Assembly (NCBI RefSeq): GCF_001421515.1 | Contig: NZ_LMKM01000008.1 | Coordinates: 62,001-126,000, forward strand | DNA length: 64,000 nucleotides | Source of the DNA: Pedobacter sp. Leaf216 | GTDB lineage: Bacteria; Bacteroidota; Bacteroidia; Sphingobacteriales; Sphingobacteriaceae | Direction: 5' to 3' | In this document: positions 1 through 8,244 of the stretch, in pieces | Layout of the letters: the number at the start of each line of letters is the position of its first letter | Numbering within the stretch: the stretch's first letter is position 1 | Notes under the pieces: model-generated | The model's input: the letters and a program-made list of their open reading frames with translations, nothing else | Databases searched by the model: none | What the model was told of the DNA's origin: nothing | Made by a program: the position numbers and the translations under genes

Positions 1-1561
1 AATGCAATTCTTCTAACCAACCTAGTTTTTCGCGGTGCGGGCAATCGGTAAATACGCTCACCATATTACTTTTTATCGCCCAATCGATCAGGCTAAAAGT
101 TTTATTAAATAATTCGTTTGAGGAGGAAAATTTACCCACTTGCTCAGCTGCATTTCTAATGTGTAAGGCTTTTAAAACTTCTATTACAGCTTTGCCAGTT
201 GTATTTTCCTTTCCAATTGGTACCCCACCTTTTACCTGAAGATAACGAAATCCTGTATAAAAGAATTTTGGTCGCCAGGTTTCCAAACCTTCTCCTTTTA
301 ATATGTAGGTAAAATAAGATGGCCCTCCAATATTTTTTTGCGTTACCGAACCATCAGCTTTTAATAATTCGGCTGGTGTAATGCGAATGGTATCGCCTTT
401 TTTACCGCGGACTTTTAATTCGATAATGGCTGATGAATTTTGCCCCATATCATAAACCCATTCGCCATTGGTAACTGGATTGATATTTTGAGGGACAAAA
501 TTTTCGAAGATTTTTATTGGTTCTTCTTTCTGCGCATTTAATTCCGGACCATTAACCAGTAACGATAATTTCCATTTTCGATCGTTAAAACCATCTAAAT
601 TCCAGCCGTTTTGTTCAAGATTGGCATTGTAATCTTCCCCACCGTAAATGCTCGAAAAAGTTATGGGCGATGGTGCGGTTTTCCAACTTTGGTTACTTAT
701 AATGTTTGCATTGGTACCATCTGTATATTCAATCAATACCCGGCAGATCATTTTTGGGTAACCATTTGCAACCTTTAGTTTTCTATACCTTTCTTTAACT
801 GGTGGAATATAATAAAAACCATTGCCCAACATCACGCCGATTGCATTTTCACCCTTTTTAAGCTGTTTAGTTAAATCATAAGTGAGGTACAATGCCTCTT
901 TATCATACTTTGTCCAGCCGGGTGCCAAAAAATCATCGCCAACTTTAGCACCGTTTAAAGTCATTTCGAAATGGCCTAAACCAGAAATAAAAGCGGTTGC
1001 TTTTTTAATGGTCTTTGTAACCGTAAAACCCTTGCGGAACATAGGCAACACGTTATTTCCATTATATTTGTCTTTTTTGCCGTCTGTTGGTAAGCTGTTT
1101 TTGTTAGAATCAGCCAGTTTTTCATAGGCAATCCATTTTGCGCCTTTCCAATCCGCTACGGTTAGCAATCCCATTTGCCAAAACGCCAAACTGCTCCAGT
1201 CAGACTGATGACCGAAATTATCCCAAACACGGACTTTCCAATAGTAGGTTTGAGTTGATGAAAGCTTGACTCCCTTATAAGGTATTTGAATAGATTGACT
1301 TGAATTGACTTTTTTTGTATCCCAGATTTCGCCAATATTCTTATCTAAATTGCTTTTACTGCCCGAAACTAAAATTTGGTAAGCCGTTTGCATCACATTG
1401 TGTTTTGATGATTGCAGTTTCCAACTTAAACCCGGCGATTGTACATCAATTCCAATCGGATTATTCCGATACTCACAATCCAATCGGGCAACCTTAATAT
1501 CTTGCGCAAAAAGCGGAATGCTTAACAGGTAAAGCCAAGAAAAGATTACGAGTTTACTCAT
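1..1561 (-). CDS. GH78 alpha-L-rhamnosidase, N-terminal part (runs off left edge)
   Basis: The minus-strand frame opens with ATG at 1561 and stays open to the window edge, giving about 520 residues. The first residues (MSKLVIFSWLYLLSIPLFAQ) form a signal peptide. An early fibronectin-like domain follows, with ENPIG-type and YQILV motifs, then the rhamnosidase N-terminal carbohydrate-binding domain (LNGAKVGDDFLAPGWT). Near the edge lies DCPHREKLGW, the beginning of the catalytic (alpha/alpha)6 barrel. The same order of motifs is seen in the complete GH78 gene at 15436-18174. The family hydrolyses terminal L-rhamnose from rhamnogalacturonan and other rhamnosides, here in the periplasm or at the cell surface. 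The gene is divergent from the IclR-type regulator, which suggests shared control. The catalytic base region lies outside the window. Confidence 0.93.
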   Translation of the reverse strand, partial: MSKLVIFSWLYLLSIPLFAQDIKVARLDCEYRNNPIGIDVQSPGLSWKLQSSKHNVMQTAYQILVSGSKSNLDKNIGEIWDTKKVNSSQSIQIPYKGVKLSSTQTYYWKVRVWDNFGHQSDWSSLAFWQMGLLTVADWKGAKWIAYEKLADSNKNSLPTDGKKDKYNGNNVLPMFRKGFTVTKTIKKATAFISGLGHFEMTLNGAKVGDDFLAPGWTKYDKEALYLTYDLTKQLKKGENAIGVMLGNGFYYIPPVKERYRKLKVANGYPKMICRVLIEYTDGTNANIISNQSWKTAPSPITFSSIYGGEDYNANLEQNGWNLDGFNDRKWKLSLLVNGPELNAQKEEPIKIFENFVPQNINPVTNGEWVYDMGQNSSAIIELKVRGKKGDTIRITPAELLKADGSVTQKNIGGPSYFTYILKGEGLETWRPKFFYTGFRYLQVKGGVPIGKENTTGKAVIEVLKALHIRNAAEQVGKFSSSNELFNKTFSLIDWAIKSNMVSVFTDCPHREKLGWLEELH

Positions 1562-1835
1562 CAATTTTTACACCATTTTAGGTGCTTGCTTAGGTTTATA
1601 AATGGTTATCAGCGATACAACTATTTTAGAAATAAATGCCAAATTCTTTTTGAATTAAGCACTTTAAATTTCGTAACTTTAAATTGCTATCTCTAATTCA
1701 AATATAAATGTTTTTTTTAAATATGAAAACATATATTCGTATTTAAATTATGCAAAATCTTCTGTTGTATAAATAAGAAAGCATTTTGTATGTTTGATAT
1801 TGTAAAAAATACGCTACAGCCAAATTTAAACCCGT
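1562..1835. promoter_or_regulatory. Divergent control region between rhamnosidase and IclR-type gene
   Basis: This 274-bp AT-rich gap separates two divergent start codons. It holds ATTCAAATATAAATG (1696-1710), a near copy of the motif ATTCATATATAAATG that recurs upstream of the pectate lyase and both susC operons. It also holds two nested inverted repeats: TTTAAATA (1716-1723) with TATTTAAA (1740-1747), and ATATG (1721-1725) with CATAT (1730-1734). They sit just upstream of the IclR promoter and could be its operator. That is inference, because short inverted repeats are common in AT-rich DNA. Confidence 0.5.
1765..1796 (+). promoter_or_regulatory. Bacteroidetes-type promoter of the IclR gene
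   Basis: TTG at 1765-1767 is followed after 21 nt by TATGTTTG at 1789-1796. This is an exact match to the Bacteroidetes -7 consensus TAnnTTTG with the expected spacing to the -33 TTG. Transcription would begin a few bases downstream, leaving a leader of about 30 nt before the ATG at 1836. Confidence 0.7.
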
Positions 1836-2609
1836 ATGAACGAAAAAGAATCGAAGTACCAAGCCCCTGCTTTGGATAAAGGACTTGATATATTAGAGTA
1901 TTTATCATCACAATCTGTCCCATTATCTCAAACTGAAATTGCCGTTGGTATTGAGAAAACACCTAACGAAATTTATAGGATGTTGATGAGTTTAGAAAGT
2001 CGGGGTTACATTTTACGCGATGAGGTTTCGGGTAAGTACAGGCTATCGCTTAAGCTTTTTTACCTTTCGCACAGGCACTCGCCAATTGATGAACTGCGTA
2101 AAGCTGCACAATTTCCGTTAGAGGAATTGGCCAATACCATTCGCCAATCGTGCCACCTGAGTATTTTATACATGAACCAGGTAATGGTAATTATCCATGC
2201 AAAAAGTCCTGGCCCCATTGCACTTTCTATTGAAGAAGGTAACTTATTCCCACTACCATTAACTGCATCAGGCAAGGTTTTATTGTCGTATATGCCTGAT
2301 GATGAACGTAATACAACCTTAAAAAACAATTCTATTTTTAAAAAATATGCTAAGGCACAACAAGAAGATTTCTTGAATTCGTTAACGGATATTCAGCAAA
2401 CAGGTTCTTATTTTAAAAACAGTGATTCGGTTTCGGGCGTTACCGACATTTCTGTGCCAATCGGTGTAGCAAGCAACAACGGCATTATTGCCTGTTTAAC
2501 CATTTCGATGTTAAATGCGCTAAATGTAGATCAAACGATTGCCAATGATGTAATTCTTGCTGAGGCCTACAAATGCGTTAAAAAGATTGAGCAACGGATT
2601 GGAGTTTAA
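1836..2609 (+). CDS. IclR-family transcriptional regulator (KdgR-like candidate)
   Basis: The 257-residue protein has the usual IclR length and two-domain layout. An N-terminal winged helix-turn-helix occupies roughly residues 10-75 (LDKGLDILEYL, LSQTEIAVGIEKTPNEIYRMLMSLE, GYILRD). A C-terminal effector-binding domain follows from about residue 85, with the typical LPLTASGKVLL stretch and the DSVSGVTDISVPIG segment. IclR proteins bind small acids or sugars; the subgroup member KdgR controls pectin catabolism in proteobacteria. Here the gene is divergent from a rhamnosidase in a pectin locus, so a pectin-derived effector is plausible but not proven. It is one of only two plus-strand genes in the window. 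Regulation by an IclR protein is less usual for a Bacteroidota glycan locus than hybrid two-component or ECF control. Confidence 0.93.
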   Translation: MNEKESKYQAPALDKGLDILEYLSSQSVPLSQTEIAVGIEKTPNEIYRMLMSLESRGYILRDEVSGKYRLSLKLFYLSHRHSPIDELRKAAQFPLEELANTIRQSCHLSILYMNQVMVIIHAKSPGPIALSIEEGNLFPLPLTASGKVLLSYMPDDERNTTLKNNSIFKKYAKAQQEDFLNSLTDIQQTGSYFKNSDSVSGVTDISVPIGVASNNGIIACLTISMLNALNVDQTIANDVILAEAYKCVKKIEQRIGV

Positions 2610-3087
2610 CCCCCAACCCCCTGATGGGGGCTTTGACTTTCTAATCGTTAATATAACTGCTAACTGCAATTGCCAACTGATTTGGGCGTTCCCAAGCTAC
2701 GCAAGGGGTCGGGCTTTTCAGGGCTCCGCTTCGCTTCGGTACCGATGAAGGATCGGTACTGAACCCTTACAATCCCTAACGCAGTATTTGTTGCAGTAAG
2801 CTATAGATAGGGAGATGTATAGCCAAGAACAACTGAGTTTGGTTAAATAAACCTGATAGAACGGAAAGCCCGGAACGAAGAATGAGTGAGGACTTGGAGG
2901 GAGAGCAGGGCTTTCATAACCTAAAAGCACCGAACCCCGCTTTTCTAAATAATATGACCGGCAAAATAAAGTCTCCACTTCGCTCCGGTACCGATGAGGA
3001 ATTGGTACAACCCCCAACGCGAAACTACCGTATTGAGATTTTCTTTTAAACCTCGCAGGTTTACCAAAACTGCGAGGTTTAAGGTTT
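2610..3087. repeat. Gene-free 478-bp stretch with hairpins and a direct repeat
   Basis: Directly after the IclR stop lies the small hairpin CCCCC-TGAT-GGGGG (about 2618-2631), followed by a T-rich stretch; it may terminate the IclR transcript. Two related copies of a unit, TTCGGTACCGATGAAGG at about 2735 and TCCGGTACCGATGAGGA at about 2983, each form a GTACCGAT/ATCGGTAC-type hairpin. They flank a 250-bp sequence without a convincing gene. An open frame on the minus strand across 2718-3017 translates the repeats into HRYRSE at both ends and is not a credible protein. Confidence 0.6.
3046..3082. terminator. 13-bp perfect hairpin, probable terminator of the downstream GH78 gene
   Basis: TTAAACCTCGCAG (3046-3058) pairs perfectly with CTGCGAGGTTTAA (3070-3082) across an 11-nt loop. 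It lies 5 nt after the minus-strand stop at 3088 and is followed on that strand by a T-rich tract. It probably ends the long minus-strand array and may act in both directions. Confidence 0.7.
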
Positions 3088-5253
3088 CTAGCCCGAATAC
3101 TTCACATTATACTCTCTTCCCTTTTCAATCGTTACCTCATAAATTCCTTTCGAAATTTCTTTTACTTCTGCATCTTTTACAACTGGTTTCGATTTACTTT
3201 TAATACGCAATTTTCCTAATCCTGTTGCCGAAGACACCTTAATTTCTTTTTTACTGCAAAAAACAGCAATATCGCCATTGGCTGTTGGCACCTTGCCTTC
3301 TATCCATTCCAATCCGCCTAAATTGGGTTCAATGGTGTAGTTTTCGTAACCAGGGCTGGTTGGCTGAACTCCTAAATAGTATTTTCCCAATAAATAAATC
3401 GGACTCGCACCCCAGGCATGACAGAGGCTTTTCCCGAATGGCCTGCCATACATGGCTAAATGTTCTGTTCCCTTTTTATACGGGTTATATTCTTCCCAAA
3501 AAGAAGTGGCGCCCAGTTTTAACATTCCGCCCCAATAATTTTTCATTTCCTTAAGTACATAAGGTTGTTCGCCCATGGCACATAATGCTTCCAATTCATA
3601 AAAACGCATGTAAGGAGTAGTAATTTTGGCGATCTGATCGTTTAGCAATACATTCTTTTTAACAGCCAGTTTTTGTTCTGGAGTAAAATAATCAAAAAAG
3701 ATCCCAAACATATTGGCATAACGGGTTACATTATCGGTTTGCTTATCGTTAACGCGACTATGCACCAATGCACTCTTATTTCGGTTCCAGTAGAGTTCGA
3801 AAATCTTGCTTTTCAGTTGTTTTGCCTGCTTATCGTATTTTGCCATGCCTTCGGTATCATTGGCCAATTTGGCGCATAAAGCCATGGTTTCTAAACTGCG
3901 CGCATACAAGAGCTGCTCAAAACTCACTTCTCCATCTTTACTCAGTTTGTCTGCCCAATCGATAAAAATCCAATCGCCAGGCATCCATTCCAACAAGCCG
4001 TTTTTATTCTTTCTGCCATCAATGTAGGTCATCAGCGATTGCATTCGCGGATAAATATCCTGTACAAATTTCTGGTCGCCTGTAAATTTATAGTAATCGT
4101 AAATCCCTAAAAACCAATAAAAAGAATAGTCCATAATGGTATTGATGTGTGCCGTTACCGGATCTTTACCACGCTGAGCAAGCAATGTGCGTTTAACTGT
4201 TGGCGCATCAAAAAACGAGTAATAGTTCATTAAATAACTTTGATAGGCATCACCACTCCATACCCAACGGTCGCGTTTTATGCCATCAATAAAAAACTCG
4301 CGGGTATTGAGGTGGAAAGTGTATTTAGCAACATCATAGATTTTATTGAGTTCGCTATCGGAAGATTTGAAACTTCCTTTTTCTGTTACAGGAGCATATT
4401 CGTACAGCATGGAAACAGAATCAGCTGATACCGAACCTTGAGCTTGATAATTGACATACCTGAAAGCTTTTGAAAGCGGCATAATGGAATCCTTTTTCTG
4501 AGGGAGGTCAATATCCAGATCATCCAAAGTTTCACATTTATCTGTTGATAAAGCCTCCTCTTTCGATTCACCATAATAAATACTCAATCGTCCTTTTCCT
4601 TTCAAACCGTGTACTTTTATAAACCCAAAAGTTTCCTTTCCAAAATCAGCAACTGCACCCTTATTTACTTTTTCGGTTTTAACTGCCGATTGCGCAACTA
4701 CGGGCAATTTAAATTGTGAAGGCAATTTTGTCGGATCAGATAAGTTCCATGAACCTGCCGAAACAAAAGTAGTTCCTGATTTATCAGAGGTTTTTCCACT
4801 GGCATCTATCCATTCTTTATCCTCGAAAGTACTTAACCAGGTTTCATCAGAAACTACGGTCTTGCCTTGAACAAAAATTGCTGGCACATTAGCCTGATTA
4901 TAAACTTTTAAGCTCAATTTGTGCTTTCCAGCGGGAATCTGGATACTTTTAGGAAAACCGGAAATCGCCTGTCCATCTATTTTCACATTGTAAGTGCCTT
5001 CTACAAACAACTTAACTTCTTCTGGCTGAGTAAGGGTAAATTCTTTATGAAAATCGACCAGCACATAGTGGCTGTCCATTTTCCAGAATACTGGGAAAAA
5101 TGATCCTCTTTCGGTTCTACGGTTCTGCATTACATTGCTCATGTAGATATCGAAATCTCCAGGGTACCAGATCCATGAGGCTTTTTGAGCAAAAAGTTGT
5201 GCTGCCGAGCTTGCGAAAATGGCAATTAGGATAAGTTTTTTTAAGTTTTTCAT
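3088..5253 (-). CDS. GH78-type alpha-L-rhamnosidase, compact form
   Basis: The product has 721 residues from the ATG at 5253. That start gives a clean signal peptide (MKNLKKLILIAIFASSAAQLFAQ); an upstream ATG at 5274 only adds MFKKFNN. A short beta-sandwich N-terminal region is followed by an (alpha/alpha)6 barrel with the GH78 signature DGIKRDRWVWSGD near residue 323, which carries the acidic catalytic residues, and ATSFWEEYNP near 585, which carries the catalytic glutamate region. A C-terminal beta-sandwich closes the protein. It is shorter than the 912-residue GH78 at 15436-18174 and lacks the extra N-terminal domains. It should release terminal rhamnose from pectic oligosaccharides. It is the last gene of the array and is followed by a strong hairpin. 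Confidence 0.9.
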   Translation of the reverse strand: MKNLKKLILIAIFASSAAQLFAQKASWIWYPGDFDIYMSNVMQNRRTERGSFFPVFWKMDSHYVLVDFHKEFTLTQPEEVKLFVEGTYNVKIDGQAISGFPKSIQIPAGKHKLSLKVYNQANVPAIFVQGKTVVSDETWLSTFEDKEWIDASGKTSDKSGTTFVSAGSWNLSDPTKLPSQFKLPVVAQSAVKTEKVNKGAVADFGKETFGFIKVHGLKGKGRLSIYYGESKEEALSTDKCETLDDLDIDLPQKKDSIMPLSKAFRYVNYQAQGSVSADSVSMLYEYAPVTEKGSFKSSDSELNKIYDVAKYTFHLNTREFFIDGIKRDRWVWSGDAYQSYLMNYYSFFDAPTVKRTLLAQRGKDPVTAHINTIMDYSFYWFLGIYDYYKFTGDQKFVQDIYPRMQSLMTYIDGRKNKNGLLEWMPGDWIFIDWADKLSKDGEVSFEQLLYARSLETMALCAKLANDTEGMAKYDKQAKQLKSKIFELYWNRNKSALVHSRVNDKQTDNVTRYANMFGIFFDYFTPEQKLAVKKNVLLNDQIAKITTPYMRFYELEALCAMGEQPYVLKEMKNYWGGMLKLGATSFWEEYNPYKKGTEHLAMYGRPFGKSLCHAWGASPIYLLGKYYLGVQPTSPGYENYTIEPNLGGLEWIEGKVPTANGDIAVFCSKKEIKVSSATGLGKLRIKSKSKPVVKDAEVKEISKGIYEVTIEKGREYNVKYSG

Positions 5254-5266
5254 ATTATTGAATTTT

Positions 5267-5338
5267 TTAAACACAGCTCAACACAGATGAGCACAGATTT
5301 TTATATCTGTGTGCCTCCTTTTCATCTGTAGCTCATTA
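5267..5338. repeat. Dispersed CACAGAT/ATCTGTG inverted repeat between genes
   Basis: The 67-bp gap between the symporter stop and the rhamnosidase start contains the words CACAGATGAGCACAGAT and ATCTGTGTG, then CATCTGTAG. They form an inverted repeat with an AT-rich loop. It resembles one of the dispersed palindromes in this window and may attenuate or stabilise the transcript. Confidence 0.5.
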
Positions 5339-5341
5339 TTT

Positions 5342-6931
5342 TTAATGCCCATTAAAGAAAAGGTAAAGTGCAACCATCACTATTGCTAATGCAATCCATG
5401 AGATCCAAACTGTTCGATCAGGTTTTTCGATGTTGGCTTCATGTTCCTTATTAACCGTGTATATACTTGGTGATCTATCCAATAAAGAAATTAAAATCGC
5501 GATAATTAGTAATCCGGCAAAAATGAAAAATGATAACATCAGGTAATGGGGCCAAAATGTATATTGATCTGAAGGCAAAATCCACAGGTAAGTTACCCCC
5601 ACACCTAAACTTAAAACAGAGCCGATTGACAGGGTAAAATTTACCGCTTTTCTCGTCGTTCTTTTCCAGAAAACGGTAAGTAAAAATACAACAGAAAGTG
5701 GTGGTGCAATAAAGCCTAAAACTGATTGAAAAACGTCGAATAGATTTAGCCCTTTAATGTTATCGATAGCCAAAACAACAACAACAGCAAAAATACATCC
5801 CGCAACAACTGCCAAACGGCCAATACGGATAATCTGTTTATTACTGGCTTGGAGGTTAATTTTCTTTACATAAATATCCATGGTAAAAACGGTACTTAAT
5901 GAATTTAAGGAAGACCCGATAGTGCCCACCAACACGGCAATGAGTACTACGATAACCAGGCCATTCATACCTGGAGGGAATAAATTGGTTACCATGGTCA
6001 TATATGCTTCGTTCGGATCTTTTAAACCTGGAAAAAGCACATAACAAAGGATTCCAGTACCAATAAACAAGGGTAGGGAAAGGATTTTTAACCAGCCGAT
6101 AAAACTCACACCCAATTGCCCCTGCTTTAAATTTTTAGCACCGAGAACGGATTGAACCATTGATTGATCAGTACAGAAAAAGGCTACAGCTGCAACAGGA
6201 TAACCTAATAATATGGCGTACCATGGGTATTTTGGATCGCTGGCGGGCTGAATTAAATTCCAGAAGTGATTGGGTGTTTTTGCATACAATGAAGAAACCC
6301 CACCAACTTTGTTTAAGCCTAAAAGCATCAGGGAAAGCGAAACGGCAATCAATAAAATCATTTGAAAAACGTTCACTTTGGCAATGGCCTTTAATCCACC
6401 GAAAAAGGTGAACAAACCAGCAAAAGCCACCAATACCGTAACAGATTGCCACATGGGAATGCCCAAAATCTGGCGGACTAAAAAGCCGCCTGCAAACAAA
6501 CCCAATGATAACCAAGAGATTAAAATTTTAACCAACGCATACCAGGCGAGGATATTTTGTGTAGAATCGCCGTAACGGTTACCCATAAACTCGGGCATGG
6601 TGCTAACCTTAGCGGCAAGGTATTTTGGCGCAAAAACAATTGCAAGTAAGAATAAAAATATAAAGGCATACCAATCGAAGTTGACGGCCACAATACCGGT
6701 GCTATAACCAATGCTTGCAAAGGCCAATAGCATTGAAGGGCCAACGTTTGTGCCCCACATATTGAAACCAATGCTGCTCCAGTTTAAAGATTTATTGGCC
6801 AGAAATAAGGTTTCATCATCATTTTTCTTTTTAGAGAAACTGGCGCGATACCCAATGATTATCAGCACTATAAGGTAAGCGATTACGATGAAGTAATCTA
6901 AACTGGTTAAACGTTCTACAATGTTTCCCAT
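5342..6931 (-). CDS. Sodium:solute symporter (SSS family)
   Basis: This 529-residue, very hydrophobic protein has about 13-14 predicted membrane segments. It starts with MGNIVERLTSLDYFIVIAYL and carries the family-typical GxxxxxxGW-like early region (LNWSSIGFNMWGTNVGPSMLL) and the conserved core GSSLNSLSTVFTMDIYVKK. Members import sugars, sugar acids, sialic acids or amino acids with sodium across the inner membrane. Placed among rhamnosidases, an oxidoreductase and a mutarotase-fusion protein, its cargo is probably a released monosaccharide or short oligomer such as rhamnose or a uronate, but the sequence does not fix this. A second, distant member of the family is encoded at 51375-52943. 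An ACTAACCAAA leader motif precedes the start. Confidence 0.93.
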   Translation of the reverse strand: MGNIVERLTSLDYFIVIAYLIVLIIIGYRASFSKKKNDDETLFLANKSLNWSSIGFNMWGTNVGPSMLLAFASIGYSTGIVAVNFDWYAFIFLFLLAIVFAPKYLAAKVSTMPEFMGNRYGDSTQNILAWYALVKILISWLSLGLFAGGFLVRQILGIPMWQSVTVLVAFAGLFTFFGGLKAIAKVNVFQMILLIAVSLSLMLLGLNKVGGVSSLYAKTPNHFWNLIQPASDPKYPWYAILLGYPVAAVAFFCTDQSMVQSVLGAKNLKQGQLGVSFIGWLKILSLPLFIGTGILCYVLFPGLKDPNEAYMTMVTNLFPPGMNGLVIVVLIAVLVGTIGSSLNSLSTVFTMDIYVKKINLQASNKQIIRIGRLAVVAGCIFAVVVVLAIDNIKGLNLFDVFQSVLGFIAPPLSVVFLLTVFWKRTTRKAVNFTLSIGSVLSLGVGVTYLWILPSDQYTFWPHYLMLSFFIFAGLLIIAILISLLDRSPSIYTVNKEHEANIEKPDRTVWISWIALAIVMVALYLFFNGH

Positions 6932-6959
6932 TAGGTTTATTTTGGTTAGTTTTATTTAT

Positions 6960-7083
6960 TGCCACGGAAACACGGAATTCACGGAGCCAGACGACCATTT
7001 TTATAGTTACGTCATGCTGAATTCATTTCAGCATCTATTTTACCAAATAGATTGCTTTGTCGTTCCTCCTCAGCAATGACGAT
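6960..7083. repeat. Composite dispersed palindromic repeats
   Basis: The 159-bp gap first holds a CCACGGAAACACGGAATTCACGG repeat-like word (in 6962-6986). Next comes GTCATGCTGAATTC-ATTTCAGCATC (7011-7035), a hairpin, and then the right half of the GTCATTGCGAGG-type element ending in CAGCAATGACGA (up to 7082). Several repeat families have been stacked in one intergenic gap. Confidence 0.65.
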
Positions 7084-7090
7084 TTTTCTT

Positions 7091-8176
7091 TTACAATCCT
7101 ATGGATTCCCTTGTAATGTGATTTGCTTTCAAAATTTCATCAACTTTTACAGGTAAACCAGTTTCTAACGATTGATCCATTGCTTGTAGCAAAGCCACAG
7201 TTCCAATTCCTTCCTTTAAATCGGGATAAGCGGTAAAGTTGTTGTTGATGCTATCTGCAAAATAATCCAGGTAATTCTGGTATTCTCCTGCATGGTGGCT
7301 TTGTCCTTCAAAACGGAAATAATGTTTTAAGGTCGAATCGCCCCAGGTTATTATCTTTTCTTCGCCGGTTTTTGTAGTAACCGAATAACGCAGTTCATGG
7401 TAATCGGCCTGGCTTGCCCCTTCTGTTCCGCGGAGGATGCAGCTCATGCCACTATCGCGACTGGCGGGTTGTGTTGGGCCTGTATACGCACCGCTAACCC
7501 TTGCAATCCGGCCATCTTTTGCCTTGAAAATAAAGTGCATCGTATCCTGGTTTTTCAGTCCGGCTTTTAAGCCATTGCTACTCAACATGCCATAGCCCAT
7601 TACTTCTTCAATATCAGGCATGTACCACCTGATAAAATCTACCGGGTGACTTAAGCCTCCATACAGCCATTTAAATGATTGTTTTAAAGACCAGCCTTTC
7701 TCCAAAAACCAACGGTGATCTGCATGGTAATGACTTTCTATTGTGATTAATTCTCCGATTAACCCTTCATCAAAATCTTTCTTTTGGCGCATTGCAGGCT
7801 CGAAAAAGCGTGAACTTTGCCCTACAAAAATCTTTTTTCTCGATTTCTTTGCCAACTGCAACAGCTCATTGGCTTGAGCTAAATCATCAATAAATGGCTT
7901 GGTACAAACCACATGTTTTCCGTGCTCCAGTGCCAATTTAATGTGCTCAAAATGCAGGTGATCTGGCGTATAAATCGCAATCATGTCGATTTTATCGCTG
8001 GTTAACATATCCTCGTAATTGGTTGTCCAGTTTTCAAAATCGAACTCCAAAGCACGTTCTTCGCAAAGCTTTTTATTGGCATCGCAAATCTGGATGAGCT
8101 TAAATTTTCTACTTGATAGTGATGCTGAAATTGTGCTTCTGCCCTCTCCTAAACCTAAAATCCCTAATCTTAACAT
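7091..8176 (-). CDS. Gfo/Idh/MocA-family oxidoreductase
   Basis: The 361-residue product opens with a Rossmann nucleotide-binding motif (LGILGLGEGRS) and has the family pattern YTPDHLHFEHIKLALEHGKHVVCTKPF around residues 70-95. The lysine in TKPF replaces the more usual EKP. The C-terminal half is the alpha/beta substrate domain (HYHADHRWFLEKGWSL, GGLSHPVDFIRWY). There is no signal peptide, so it is probably cytoplasmic. The family uses NAD(P) to oxidise or reduce sugars and sugar acids. The GGLSHPVD segment carries the usual conserved histidine and aspartate. Neighbours suggest a step in rhamnose or uronic acid handling. The exact substrate cannot be read from sequence. Confidence 0.9.
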   Translation of the reverse strand: MLRLGILGLGEGRSTISASLSSRKFKLIQICDANKKLCEERALEFDFENWTTNYEDMLTSDKIDMIAIYTPDHLHFEHIKLALEHGKHVVCTKPFIDDLAQANELLQLAKKSRKKIFVGQSSRFFEPAMRQKKDFDEGLIGELITIESHYHADHRWFLEKGWSLKQSFKWLYGGLSHPVDFIRWYMPDIEEVMGYGMLSSNGLKAGLKNQDTMHFIFKAKDGRIARVSGAYTGPTQPASRDSGMSCILRGTEGASQADYHELRYSVTTKTGEEKIITWGDSTLKHYFRFEGQSHHAGEYQNYLDYFADSINNNFTAYPDLKEGIGTVALLQAMDQSLETGLPVKVDEILKANHITRESIGL

Positions 8177-8244
8177 GATATTATTTTTTCTAAGCGTTTA
8201 ATATTTCCTCCTCCTGCCCCCTCCAAAAGGGAACAATAATACTT

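Noticed and set aside
2718-3017. 99-residue minus-strand open frame
   Set aside because: It consists of translated repeats (HRYRSE at both ends) and has no leader motif or family resemblance.
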